The notes beneath the pieces were generated by a model that made no database searches, was not told where the DNA came from, and worked only from the letters and a program-made list of their open reading frames with translations. A program made the position numbers and the translations under genes. From the NCBI GenBank assembly GCA_022315425.1, contig JAIUPT010000038.1:1178001-1242000 (forward strand): a DNA stretch of 64,000 bases. Reading direction: 5' to 3'. Origin of the DNA: Pseudevernia furfuracea. Taxonomy: Eukaryota > Ascomycota > Lecanoromycetes > Lecanorales > Parmeliaceae. Below are positions 44,542 through 55,448 of this stretch, in pieces; positions within the stretch are counted from its first letter, which is position 1; every line of letters begins with the position of its first letter.

Positions 44542-45360
44542 AATTTTGATTGCTGAATTAGCTCTCAAACTCACGACACAAATCATTGCATATAGAGGCC
44601 CGCTTGAGGCTCGCAATACACGACCGTAATATACCACCTCCAACATCAATAGCGGCTCAAAAAAGGGGCGTCACCGCCCGAATTTGATTATTGGCGACAT
44701 GCTCTGTCTGAGACTGACTGTGACACCAAGCGCTTGCCAAGTAAGCTGCCCAATCCTGAGCTGTTCACGATAGCAAAACCTAAACCTCGTAGGTAAGGAA
44801 CCTTGCAAGACGGCAATCAAATTACCACCTCTGCTGGCCGGAGAACTGGTAGCTCATCAATGATGGCTGTGGGAGAAAACCAAGTGATCGAGGGACATGT
44901 TCGCGTTCACAAGCACGTGGTAATCAAATATCCAAAGCTTACACTGATGATTGCACGGACTACCAAGATCCTTTGACAGAGCTAGATCGCAAGAATCCGA
45001 GACCATTACGAGATTTCCGATTATGACTTCATTCATACATATTATAAATGACCCCATTCGTTTGCCATAAGTTGCGTTTATACTAGATCGAGATGACCTG
45101 CAGAGATCATCTGGACCGATTCCAAAGCAGGCCTGACCGATTTCGAAACATCTCATGGTTTGCTTTTGAAGCCAGCATCCACAAGAGTAATTTGAAACCA
45201 AAGGTGTCACGATATGGGCCAGGAAGCAGGTTACACTTCATTGGGAAGCCGTCTCATTAGAGTCCCACACTTTGAGAACTCTTGGAGAACTCAGCGCTTG
45301 GTCGAGATCTCTGGATTGTCAGGCGCGTGTGGAACCGAGGGTCGGTATGTTACAGACTTT
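44542..45360. other. Convergent intergenic (0.8 kb)
   Basis: Between the ends of rfc2 and dus2. A minus-strand open frame of 117 codons at 44857-45210 has no recognisable feature and is most likely chance. Confidence 0.45.
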
Positions 45361-46587
45361 TCAGACCGCCATTGCGGGCATTGCGACCCCTCGTTCAGAC
45401 AATGGGCTTCTGCTCTCTTTGTCAATAGTTCTCTGCTTTCCCATATCCCCCCCGGCGGCTTGTGCGCTTTTATTTTGGTGCTTTGCTTTCTTCATAGCCT
45501 TGGTTTCCTTCTGCTCATTTATGCCGAGTCTCTCATCCACATCCATCGCCAGATCAGCCATGTGATGCAGCTCCATGACCTCGCAGACTTGTCGGTAGCT
45601 CATGCAAGCAGCAACTTTCTTGAATACTTCGGCTTTCCCAGGCATTAGTTGACTAAGCAGGAACTTGGTGTTCCCCCATTTGTTTTCGACTTCCAACGCT
45701 GTCTTCATATATTCTGTCACCACCTCCCTCCATGGCAACAGTCCGCCTTCTTCTTTCGTCCTGAAACAGCTTGAGTTTGCCTCTGCCGCGGTTGCTATCA
45801 TGCCACCATCAACACCATACTCTTGCGCCAATTGCAACGCCTCGTCTCTATCCTTGACGTCCCCGTTCATTAAGCAGGCCACGCCTTCCTCCCGGCAGAT
45901 GTCCGCGATCATTCGTAGCTGTTCTCGTATAGCTCTTTCCCGCGGCCTCATGGGCGTAGTGCGGCAGTGTACCGTCAGTCCTATGATGCCAGTCTTGCAT
46001 AGCTTTCTTACGAGTTCTTCCGTTTTCTCTGCTGTCTCCAAAAGGCGGATCTTCACGCTAATTCCGATTTCATACACCTCGCCCACCTCCTTCACCAATG
46101 CTGCTAGGATCGAAGCTAGCAAGTCCGGCGTTTGCAACAGCGCAGCTCCCATACCGCCTATGGTGGAGAACGGCTTTGGGCACCCTGCATTGACGTCTAT
46201 TCCGGCCACATGCTCGGCAACAAGCTTTGCAGCCTCAACAGCCGTTTCGGGCGAAGCGGTCCCAATTTGGAATATCAATTTCCCATGTTCTCGTGTAGGA
46301 TGTAATCTGTAGATCAAACTCTCTTTTTGGACTGGAGGTTGTGGTCTCGAGGAGTTGGAAGGCAAGCGAGTGAAATCGATAGTAGATGTTGACGGGTTGA
46401 AGCGTTTGGTCGTTCCTATCATAGACCGGTCGACAGTCTCGGGGCCCCAGACCAAGTCTGCGCCGTACTTGAGGGCGAGCAAACGAGAGGGCAATTCACC
46501 AGAGCGGACCATAGGTGCGAGTACGACTTTGCCCCGGTAATCCACGCCATTTTTGGGTATGGGAACTCTTTTGGGCGTAGAGGCCAT
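45361..46587 (-). CDS. dus2: tRNA-dihydrouridine(20) synthase Dus2/Smm1
   Basis: A single exon of 408 aa from MASTPKRVPIPKNG; a further in-frame ATG at 46623 would add 12 residues with some mitochondrial-type character (MVSLMLRSLATI). VLAPMVRSGELPSRLLAL is the flavin-binding start of the TIM barrel. IDVNAGCPKPFS carries the active-site Cys (about 136). CLMNGDVKDRDEAL and GVDGGMIATAAEANSS contact FMN. The enzyme reduces U20 of tRNAs to dihydrouridine with NADPH. The C-terminal tail is basic (KAMKKAKHQNK); I see no clear double-stranded-RNA-binding domain like that of animal Dus2. Confidence 0.93.
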   Translation of the reverse strand: MASTPKRVPIPKNGVDYRGKVVLAPMVRSGELPSRLLALKYGADLVWGPETVDRSMIGTTKRFNPSTSTIDFTRLPSNSSRPQPPVQKESLIYRLHPTREHGKLIFQIGTASPETAVEAAKLVAEHVAGIDVNAGCPKPFSTIGGMGAALLQTPDLLASILAALVKEVGEVYEIGISVKIRLLETAEKTEELVRKLCKTGIIGLTVHCRTTPMRPRERAIREQLRMIADICREEGVACLMNGDVKDRDEALQLAQEYGVDGGMIATAAEANSSCFRTKEEGGLLPWREVVTEYMKTALEVENKWGNTKFLLSQLMPGKAEVFKKVAACMSYRQVCEVMELHHMADLAMDVDERLGINEQKETKAMKKAKHQNKSAQAAGGDMGKQRTIDKESRSPLSERGVAMPAMAV

Positions 46588-46906
46588 GATGGTCGCAAGG
46601 GATCGAAGCATCAAAGACACCACTCACTCACCAACTTATTGTGACCATGCAAGGTGACGAGGTGACGAGGTGATGGGGTACGGAGTGGTAGAGTTAGAGA
46701 TGATTGCCAAGCTAAATCCGAGTCACTTAATTTTTTTTGTTGCGGTGAAGTTATTTTGCCCGCAATGCCCAACAGATATAAGTTAACCCTCGAACGGCAA
46801 CGTTCAATGTACTCATGCATATAAGAATATTCATATACTGAGGGCTATTGGACGTCCAATATACTTAGTCTATTGGACCTGTACTAGTACCTACGGTCAA
46901 CATCAC
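46588..46906. promoter_or_regulatory. Divergent promoter region, dus2 / inorganic pyrophosphatase
   Basis: 319 bp between two outward start codons. It contains the near-tandem GGTGACGAGGTGACGAGGTG at 46652-46671 and a GACGTCCAATA/CTATTGGAC inverted pair near 46851-46877 including a CCAAT-type box. Confidence 0.5.
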
Positions 46907-48223
46907 ATGCTAGGCTCTAGGACATCGAAATGTGTTTTCCAAAAGGGGCGAGTTATCAGAATTAGCGTTAACAAGCTGCGTCTTGACCGCACAGCTTGTG
47001 TATCCACACTGGCTCCCCCCAAATCAAATCCCAGCCCCACCAGAACATTCGACCTTACAACCTCTCGGGCTCAACAGATCTCAAGACACCTCTCTACCCA
47101 GACATCGCAAAAACTCGAGATGACTTCACTCCCGATCAGCGAGAAGGGCTATCATGCCAATGCCCCCGGCGGATACTCCGTCAGAAAAATCGGGGCACCC
47201 AACACACTGGAGCACCGCATCTACGTCGAAAAGGATGGAGTGCCCTTGTCGCCATTCCATGACATCCCCTTGTATGCCAATGAGCAGCAGACTATTTTCA
47301 ACATGATTGTGGAGATTCCACGATGGACTAATGCCAAGATGGAGGTAGGTGACCAGCCTCGGAAGAGGCTTCACATTACACAATGTGCACATTCCCAAAA
47401 GCATTGTTGCTGATACGACTCCTCTAGATCTCCAAAGAAGAGACACTGAACCCAATCAAGCAAGACATCAAGAAAGGCAAGCTTCGCTACGTCCGCAATT
47501 GCTTCCCCCACAAAGGTTACCTCTGGAACTACGGGGCGTTCCCTCAGGTACGAGCACCTTTAGTTTGCAATGTCTCTCCACTGACGAACCAAAAAAGACC
47601 TGGGAAGACCCAAATGCCCTTCACCCGGAGACAAAGGCCAAGGGTGACAACGATCCTCTCGACGTCTGCGAAATTGGTGAGCTTGTTGCAACTCCAGGAC
47701 AAATCAAGCAAGTCAAGGTCCTTGGAGTCATGGCCTTACTCGACGAGGAGGAGACCGACTGGAAGATCATTGTCATCGACGTCAATGACCCATTAGCACC
47801 TCGACTCAACGACGTTGAGGATGTCGAGCGACACCTACCTGGCCTGCTGAGGGCTACCAATGAGTGGTTCCGTATCTACAAGATTCCAGACGGAAAGCCA
47901 GAAAACCAGTTTGCCTTCTCAGGCGAGTGTAAGAACAAGAAATACGCCACCGATGTCATTCGTGAGTGTGCGGAGGCCTGGGAGAAGCTGATCACTGGTA
48001 GGACCCAGCCGGGCGGCATTTCGCTGTAAGTTGTATTGAATTCTCAAGTGTCATTAATGTACTGAGAAGCTAATGTTGCTATAGGGCCAATGGGACCGTC
48101 TCGCACTCCCCAGACCGAGTGGATCCTAGCTCCCTCAAAATCCCCAGGCATGAGGACCTGGCTCCCAAGCCCATTGATGGGATATATGACAAGTGGTTCT
48201 TCATTTCTGGCGCTGCCGTCTAA
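46907..48223 (+). CDS. ipp1: Inorganic pyrophosphatase, with possible mitochondrial N-terminal extension, 4 exons
   Basis: Exons 46907-47344, 47428-47547, 47598-48025 and 48085-48223 give 374 aa. The catalytic domain is family I: RYVRNCFPHKGYLWNYGAFP, then DNDPLDVCEIGE with the metal-binding Asp cluster, and KPENQFAFSGE. It hydrolyses pyrophosphate to two phosphates. From the first ATG there are about 70 extra residues, basic and Ser/Thr-rich with few acids (ending RAQQISRHLSTQTSQKLE), typical of a mitochondrial presequence. A second in-frame ATG (47120, MTSLPISEKGYHANAPGGYS) would give a cytosolic form of about 303 residues. Whether both starts are used is not visible from sequence. The last exon (ANGTVSHSPDRV to KWFFISGAAV) restores the family C-terminus. 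Confidence 0.93.
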
Positions 48224-48417
48224 GCTCGCCATACTTCTCGAGCAAACCACCTCCCAGAATGGGTTTACCCCGTGCTGATGGAGGAATATGGGAATACTCG
48301 ACACTGGACGGTGCCTAAAATTCGTTCCCAGCAGCAGATAGCTTAGCATAGAGAACATATATGCCCGTATGACGCTGCTCCTCAAGTTCCATGCTGATGC
48401 CGTATTTTCATGATCCC

Positions 48418-48779
48418 TCAATTGCCGGCCAGATCTGCCTGTCGGTTCAAAACCCTTGAATGGCGGTCCACCTCCTCCACGACGTCATTCATCTTCAGCT
48501 TCTCAGTATCCAGTTGCATTTCTTTCCCATCCCCTACAAGAACGTCTGATCAGCTAAAATCCTTTGTAATGGAACCAAGTGCCTTGCTGTGAAGCACATA
48601 CTAAATTTGAGCTTCAAGAAGCTAGGCTCTTGGCTATCGCGCTGAAGCACCGTGGTATTGATCTTCATGGTACTTCTGGCATTGGCAGGTAGATGCGCCA
48701 GAAAAATTCGACATGTCTTTGAAGGCTGTTTGAAGGGATTGAACCTGGTAGTCACTTCGGTGATGTGCTTTGTGATCAT
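48418..48779 (-). CDS. mrpl44: Mitochondrial large-subunit ribosomal protein mL53 (Mrpl44), 2 exons
   Basis: Exons 48779-48602 and 48533-48418 give 97 aa, the normal size. The start MITKHITEVTTRFNPFKQPS and KTCRIFLAHLPANARSTMKI are typical of fungal mL53, followed by FLKLKF-RDGKEMQLDTEKL across the splice and EEVDRHSRVLNRQADLAGN at the end. It is part of the thioredoxin-like mL53/mL43 group of the mitoribosome large subunit, and acts in the matrix. A longer open frame exists upstream (to 48884), but the family begins at this Met. The gene shares a short divergent promoter with sec20. Confidence 0.9.
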
Positions 48780-48988
48780 GACTACCAACCCACAAATAGC
48801 TGATGAAGAAATCAGCTTCAGAGGGTAGACCTTGGGTTTATCCGCATACCTAGTTTCAGTGAATGTTTTTGTTCCCAAATCCAAAGAGAATGTCTGAGGA
48901 CCCTACGGCAATTCTCTGAAGTGAGCGGAAATCTCCCGCATCTCCTCCACCGTCTTCCTCCGCCGCCATCAATCCCTTCAGCTCGGAA
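48780..48988. promoter_or_regulatory. Shared divergent promoter, mL53 / sec20
   Basis: 209 bp between two outward start codons. No motif assigned. Confidence 0.5.
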
Positions 48989-50394
48989 ATGACCACTCAA
49001 ACACTTAATGCGCGTTTGATACCCCTTTTCGAGTCTCTGAAGCAGACGCAGCAGCTGATCACTCGCCTCTCCAAATATCCCGCCCAACCTGACGCCAGCC
49101 CTTCAAACCCTGACGAGGGCGACGCCCGCGTGGAACTTAGTGCAGAGATCCATCAGAGCTTGAAGGAGCAGGAAGAAGAGTTTGAAATACTTCGACAAGA
49201 GGTCGAAGATCAGACAAATACATCGAGCTGGTCGTCCAGTGCTCGCCGGAGAGACAGTGGAAAAGACAATCAAAGGACAGATCTAGCAGCACAGATTACG
49301 CGTTTGGGAGAGGATCTGAAAATGTGGGCATTGCATAGCATTTATTGCTCTTAGTCCCATACTGATGCACATGGCCATAGTGCACGTGCTCAATTCCGCA
49401 AAGCTCAGCTTCAAGCCAAGCGCAACGCAGAAGTCGCAAAGCGCAAAGAACGAGAGCTTCTATTCGCAGGTATACAGGAAGGAAACAACACTACAGCCTA
49501 CGGTCGAAGAAAGGGTCAAGAAAAGCTATCACAGGAGGAAATACTACTAAATGCTTCGAGTGACGTGACTGCTGCACTGAGAAGGACCCATACTTTGATG
49601 TCCGCGGAGCTCGAAAGAAGCCAATTCGCACGGGAGACTCTACGTGAGAATCTCTAGGCAGCTTTGGTTCTCTAATATGGCTAACATTCCACAAAGAAAA
49701 TTCTACAAAAGACCTGGCTACCCTCTCGGAATCTTATAGCAACCTCGACACTCTCCTCTCGTCCTCTCGTTCACTTGTTTCTAGTCTCATATACTCGCAG
49801 AAGTCTGACACCTGGTACCTCGAGAGCGCTTTTTATATCCTTGCTGCTACTATTGGCTGGCTAGTGTTCCGGCGTCTCATATACGGACCTGGCTGGTGGT
49901 TGTTATATCTGCCTACGAAGTGGCTGTGGCGATTGAGTCTTTTTGCTGTGCAGCTTTTGGTAGGCTCACTATCAGCAGTAGCTGGAACTGCTGGAGCAAA
50001 GAATCAGAGCTGTGGCCTGGCTCAAGCTTCGGAAAGCATTGCTACAAGCTTAGCGCAGAAGCCTACCGGCACGGGTAAGATCCCGACTTTCAAATCGAAC
50101 AGTCCGGCACGTTCAGTCCACGTTGGAGCTGGTGGACAAGGCGCCAAGATGCAGCAGCCGGAGCAGCCTTCACGAAAGGAGGACAAGAGCCTGTCAGATC
50201 AGGTAGGGGAGATGGCCGAGCAGACTCAGAAGGAGGGGCATACTCAGCCAGAGAACACAGCAACCGCTGAAGGAGAACGGCAGGGCACCGTGCTGAGAGA
50301 GAGGAGGGAGGACGAGCCTCCAAATCCCAAGAAGCGGATGTTTGAAGAGCCCATTGATCGGTCCGGAGAGAACACCCTACGAGATGAACTGTAA
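48989..50394 (+). CDS. sec20: ER SNARE Sec20, 3 exons
   Basis: Exons 48989-49323, 49381-49643 and 49697-50394 give 431 aa. The N-terminal third is helical and acidic. Exon 2 opens with RAQFRKAQLQAKRNAEVAKR and runs into the SNARE-like helix (ALRRTHTLMSAELERSQFA, ETLQNSTKDLATLSESYSNL). The membrane anchor is WYLESAFYILAATIGWLVFR, with a second hydrophobic stretch soon after (LWRLSLFAVQLLVG). Sec20 is the Qb-SNARE that, with Ufe1, Use1 and Sec22, fuses COPI vesicles with the ER and binds Tip20. The tail after the anchor (about 150 residues) is long, polar and ends RDEL-like (LRDEL), which may be an HDEL-type ER-retrieval signal, as in yeast Sec20. Confidence 0.9.
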
Positions 50395-50600
50395 ACAGTC
50401 TCAATATTGAGCTCACCTTTCTTTTCAGAAATGTTATTTGTCTCCCCAGTCCTATCAGTCCAAAAGACTCAGTTGAGCTCTGGCTTTCGGTCTTAAACGG
50501 ATTTAGTAGCAAAAACTCTGGCAACAATGTTGACTTCACCATTGCTGCCCTGATCAACGCATATAATATTCCTTCCCCTCGCTAACAAAGCTTCCCAATA

Positions 50601-51556
50601 ATGACTTGCAGCCCTCTCGTGTCTCGCTGGACAACTCTCTACACCCGCACCCTCCCCACTCTCGCCCGCTCCAATGCCGTCTCCCAACCCACCTGGCCCG
50701 TCCACCTAGACCATTGCTTCGCCCGCATCATCCTCGACGCAGTCATCGGCAACTCAAACTCCATTCGCCTTGACGAAACACCCACCCCTTGGACCGAGAA
50801 GCTGAAACCGCCCGCGGTCAAAACCATGAGCAAACAACAACTGGAAGCGTGCATCGAGCTCGGCGAAGCTATTGCGCAAGGAAGAATCGATCTGGTGGAA
50901 CTGAATCGGCGAAGTTTGACGGTTCGAGGGAAGATGCTCAAAAAAGGTGAGAAGAGGGAGAGAGAAGATGTGTCTGGCGACGCCGCTCCGGATACCAAGA
51001 AAGCCAAGAAACCAGCACGAAGCCAACAAGGCGACATTCGAGCCGCCATGGGTGCTCCTCCACCTCCTCCTCCACCTCCTCCTCCTCCTCCACCCGAATC
51101 GCCATCGCCATCACCAGCGCCAATCGACCCAGCTCTATCCTCTGAAACCACCTCGCATACGACCCTAACCCGTTCCCGCAAACGGGTTCTGCTCGCTCTT
51201 TGCCAAGTGGATGGGCGGGGCATTGGGGGCTTTGGAGGGGAGTAGGTGCACGTTTCGGAGCACACCTTTCCTGATCGAGCCCTTGGATTTGAGCCGCAAG
51301 ACCCGTCTTGCGAGTCTTGCGAGCAACGGGCCGGTTTCAAACTTGCACACCTGTCTTTGCCCTGGGTGTTTTGCCTCGGAGAAGACATGCTGAGTCCGAA
51401 ACGTGCAGGTGGGGGATCATGGGTGAATATAATGGGGAGAGAGTGCGGTTGCTGAAGGGTAAGGGTGTGAAAGTCGATGCTGCGGGTGGGAGGGTAACTG
51501 GGTCTCCATGGTCGGGAGGTGCGGAGAGACTAGATGTACAGAGAGACCGAAACTGA
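50601..51556 (+). CDS. Unknown conserved fungal protein with poly-proline tract; 3' structure uncertain
   Basis: The N-terminal 115 residues look like a conserved domain: VSRWTTLYTRTLPTLA, then WPVHLDHCFARIILDAVIG, and MSKQQLEACIELGEAIAQGR. I do not recognise a named family. A basic stretch and a run of 13 prolines (about residues 153-165) follow. The unspliced frame stops at 51243-51245 (TAG), giving 214 aa. An introner-like element begins right there. If splicing uses GTAGGT at 51242, exons 50601-51241 and 51409-51556 give 262 aa; if it uses the family-type GTGCAC at 51246, the stop stays and the element lies in the 3' untranslated region. The coordinates given cover the spliced option. Confidence 0.6.
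51246..51408 (+). mobile_element. Introner-like element 7, at the 3' end of the poly-proline gene (163 nt)
   Basis: Starts GTGCACGTTTCGGAGC and ends ATGCTGAGTCCGAAACG then TGCAG. The core GAGCCGCAAGACCCGTC matches other copies. The ends are inverted repeats of each other (GTGCACGTTTCGGA against TCCGAAACGTGCAG). The expected CTGAC branch site is changed to CTGAG. Confidence 0.8.
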
Positions 51557-52252
51557 GACCCCAGGGTGGGAGGCGAGGTAGATGTCTATGAGGTACAGTA
51601 GTAAAACGACGACAACGATGAAGGAGTTTCAGCACCCAAGAAGAGATGACTCCTCGTCTTATAGATAATGTTCACAGGCAACAGAGCGCACCTGTGACAG
51701 CCATCAATGAGGGCCGTCCATGGTCCGAAGAGACTTCTCCACATGGTCCCTAACATCATGGCCTGCGGGGTGGTTCAAAGGATGCACGAGTGAATGGTAG
51801 CGTTTCGGACTCGTCTTGAAAACTTGGCACAAGTATGCAATCTTTTTTAGAAAATCCCGTATGTGCTCAGAGCTCTGCGTCAAGCTGCAGGCATCCAATG
51901 ATATAGACCTACTGATAGTATACACACATAATTCCTGCGGTTCGGAGACGTGCTTGCACGGTCCCAAAGGCAAACTTGAGAAACCTGACCAGAGCCCCAA
52001 TTTGCATCTGTCAGGAGAGGAGATATACGATTCCAAACCCCAAAGTGTGCAAGCACACCAGGTGCGCCACGCGTGCCCTCCAGAGAAAAGAAATAGTATA
52101 CCGATAAACAAATCATCACCCCAGGGTATCGCAACATGAAAAAGGGAAAAAACCGCTCAATGAACGCTAAAACGCCTCGACGAGCCTTGTCCTTTTTACG
52201 TTACCCCAAGGTCTCTCATTCCAGACTTTCATAACGATGCCATAATTTTATA
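51557..52252. other. Convergent intergenic (0.7 kb)
   Basis: No supported gene. A CGTTTCGGACTCGTCTTG near 51799 faintly resembles an introner-like end, but has no partner end and is probably chance. Confidence 0.4.
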
Positions 52253-55200
52253 TCAGGGGCTGGCCTCCACGCTCTTACCTCTTTTCTTCCAAAAATTGAA
52301 ATTAAACCTCGAGCCCTTCCTTCCAACAACGCGTTGATGTCCACCCCCATCTCTCATGCTACCGTTGCTCACGACAGAAGTCTTGATGTCAATATCCTTA
52401 GCTCCATCCACTCCAGTCACGTTTCCGGATCGATGTCCATCCCCTAGTCGCTCCAAGTTCACGACGTCCGGCATGCCTTTGCGCTCAGGGCTAGCCCAGC
52501 TGTTTAATCGAGACTGAGAACTCTTCTCATCGCTGTCTACAGTTAAGACGCTCGTGGCCTGGGTCCCAGTTGGAGAGTATGGCATGGATTGAGACATGTT
52601 GGTATTGTTGGTATTGTTGGTATGTGCGCCAGAAGATGAGCGATGATGAGCGGAATTTGCGTACGGTCGACCTACGATAGTGTTGGCTGTGAAGCGATTG
52701 GAGCGCCAATTGTCCGTATCATCGCCTTTGCTGCCGCGACGTGAAGTATATCCTGCACCGGCGGATTCGCGAGAGCCGCGGCGACTCCCGTTTGTAGACA
52801 AGCCAGTTCCAGAAAATGCTGTTTGAGACAGAGTGTCCTCAGATGCACGTCCTTTTGGTTGTATATTCTCAGAAGTGGTAACAGAAGATGCTACTTGAGA
52901 CCTCAAGTCGGCATTGAAGCCTAATTGCAGCTGACTGGGCGAGCTGTTATTCAGCCGTCTAGTCGTTACAGTTCCATGCGAGATACTCGCAGCAGGAGAC
53001 GCACCTGATGAGCGACGCGAGTATGGGGCTGAGGTGGGGCTAGGATTCACTTGACTCAGATTGCGGCCGAGAGAGGAGCGGCGGGATGTACTTTGGCTTT
53101 GAGTACCAGAATCAAAAGAGCCGAGATGGTGAGGGACTGAGGAAGCCGACGCCCTTCGCGGCTCGTCTGCCGATTGCGCAGCTTGCGCAATTGGCGAGGT
53201 CTCCAGAGGTTGAGATGCTGGCAGCCCTTCGGGATGTGAGAACTCAGGCTGACTGGCAGGACGGTCGGGGCTCCCTGAGCGTGGAGACAACAGACCCTCC
53301 GACGACCTTTGTTTCCTCCAACCCAGGTTTTCCTCTTTGAACGACTGTTTCTTGATCCTCTCGGTCCAGATCTCTTGGTTTGCTTTCATCTCGTCAACAG
53401 CGAACGACATTGCAGGCAGAATATCCGTAACAGCCTCGAACAGTGGGCGAGCAAAAATGTTCATGAAGCTGTTCTGGGAGTTTCCAAGCTTGATAAGATT
53501 GCCCAGCTCTGGTGGACCACCGAAAAGTGTGGTAGGTATGCCCACATCCTTTTCCATTACACCTTGGTTAGCAAACTCAAGCTGGAGAATGTTGGCCCAT
53601 TTAACGGCGACTTCGAAAGGACGTGCCTAACAATGACATCAATTCCGTACGTGTCATATACCTCAGCAAAAGTACTTACAACGTTGCTAATGTCTGCGCA
53701 CTTGACAAGTAAGGCGCATGTAAGTATCCTATAGTCGTCAAGGACTTGAGGACTCCAGCCGTCGGTTCCATTGTTATGGTACACCCTGCCTTGCAAGTTT
53801 CCAAGCTCTTTCATATAATTGAAATGCATACCCATATCAGTCGCTAATATTGAGTTAATCATAAGCCCACGCATTGGGATGTCCTCAAATGCAGCCTTCC
53901 AGTAGCGACGGAGAATCTGCGAGTAGGCTGCACAGTGAAAAGCTTCGAGTACTGATTTGTCATTGTACAATTGAGCGAGTGGTGCATTGAGAGCCACGAG
54001 GAACGCATTGTTGACACCCGGGTGGCCGACATCATGCCCAATTGCCGTTATCAGGAGTGTAAGAGCATCGAACGGCTTCAGTAAAGCTGCAATTGGCGAA
54101 ACTTGTCTTTTTACGCCTGACTGTACTGAATAAGTTGGAAAGGGAGGTATCGTGCCAAGCTGGATGAGAAAGTAGAAGATGGCTTGCATGACATCGACTA
54201 CGTGACGGAAATTGTGGTAATTCACAAAGCTATTGTAAGCAGCACGGCTGGCCATCAAGAAAGTTCTCAGGTCAGCTGCGGATAGTCGCCATTTATCAAG
54301 TTCTGGCATAGTTAGAGCGTGTTGAAGCATAAGGAAAGCTGCGTGAATCAGTTCGTCTTCCGTGTAGTCGTGACCGGAGAAAGCCCAAGATCCAATCGCG
54401 CGTGACAGGGCTTCATCCTTTCTCGGTTCCAGAGAAGGCAGCTTTTTAAGGTCAATTGGGTGTAATTCTTCGTCGGGGTTGCAGATGCCTTTCATGAGTC
54501 CTGAAACCATAGCTTCCCGAAGGTAAGCGTAGGGTTTATTGTCGTTGTTGCCAAGCCAAGAACGCTTCCTCACCCTCTTCTGCGCCAGGAACTTTGCACG
54601 CTCATTCAGCGCCTCCTTGTGGGCGCGATAAGCATGCACTGTCAAGCCCCGAAGGCGTTCTTCTTGCAAAGGGGATGTTAGGACATCTATAGCTCCAGTG
54701 TCAACGCATCTCAGCATCTGTTGCTGTTCTGACATGGCCGGTCTGCCGGCTGCCTTTCTGGGATTGGAGGATGTCGACCCAAGCACGGGGAAGCCGCCTG
54801 AGGAAGGCCGCGATGGGCGGTTGCTCACGAAGGTATGGCTGGTATGAGGCTCGGATCCCTTGTTGTGTATCATCGCCACAGGTACGACCAGCTTTGAAAG
54901 GCTTGAGGTGGAAATTTCCGCTGAAATGTGCTGTAGAAGAGCAAGACCGTAGCAGTCTGCGAGGTCTGAGGAAGAAGGCTCTTTCGAAATCTCGCCCAAA
55001 CGGCCTTCTACCCCATCGTCGGTCGGCGTCCCTAGCATGACAAGTACAGGTTGGATGTTAGTACTAAGAGATTCGAGATGTGAGACTTTAGCTATGCAAG
55101 TATCACCGGAAATACACGCATGCACTGCAGTACGTTAGTCTCTACAGCTTCGGGGAAGTGGTGTGTATTTTGATCACGCATGCCGAGGCCTGCTCCGATG

Positions 55201-55448
55201 GAGTGCAAAGGGGTAGGAGACGTACCTCCATTGAATATAGACAGAAGACTCTTGAGGTTGCTGCGCACTTCTTCGATTTCTCCAAGGATAGCTTTCAAGC
55301 ATTCTGGATTCCGATCCTCCCACAAATGTTCGTTGTAACTATTTGCTCCATCCGAACGCCTTGACTCGGACTTTTGAACCAGCTTTCCGTCGAGGTCTCG
55401 GCTTACTCGGTTGTCGACATAGACGATGTGATATTCCGCATAGTCCAT
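52253..55448 (-). CDS. pde2: High-affinity cAMP phosphodiesterase (class I PDE), 3 exons
   Basis: Exons 55448-55226, 55124-53680 and 53626-52253 give 1,013 aa. The catalytic HD domain is in the middle: NYHNFRHVVDVMQAIFYFL (first metal-binding His), AIGHDVGHPGVNNAF (HD pair), and LLVKCADISNV (final Asp), spliced to ARPFEVAVKW. It hydrolyses cAMP to AMP and ends protein kinase A signalling. The N-terminus (MDYAEYHIVYVDNR) with LVMLGTPTDD is typical of the long N-terminal part of filamentous-fungal PdeH/Pde2. The last 350 residues are Ser-rich and disordered, ending in a basic segment (RKGSRFNFNFWKKRGK). It is the natural counterpart of the cAMP-type GPCR elsewhere in this window. Confidence 0.93.

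Noticed and set aside
50639..51388. 249-codon minus-strand open frame with poly-Gly
   Set aside because: Antisense of the poly-proline gene; the Gly run is the complement of the Pro codons.
51799..51960. CGTTTCGGACTC and TTCGGAGACGTGC, resembling introner-like ends
   Set aside because: No matching core, no gene to splice, and the two ends are not in the correct relation.
55125..55225. pde2 first intron beginning GTACGTCTCC as another mobile intron
   Set aside because: Only the donor hexamer matches; no TTTCGGAG follows and there is no core or inverted end.
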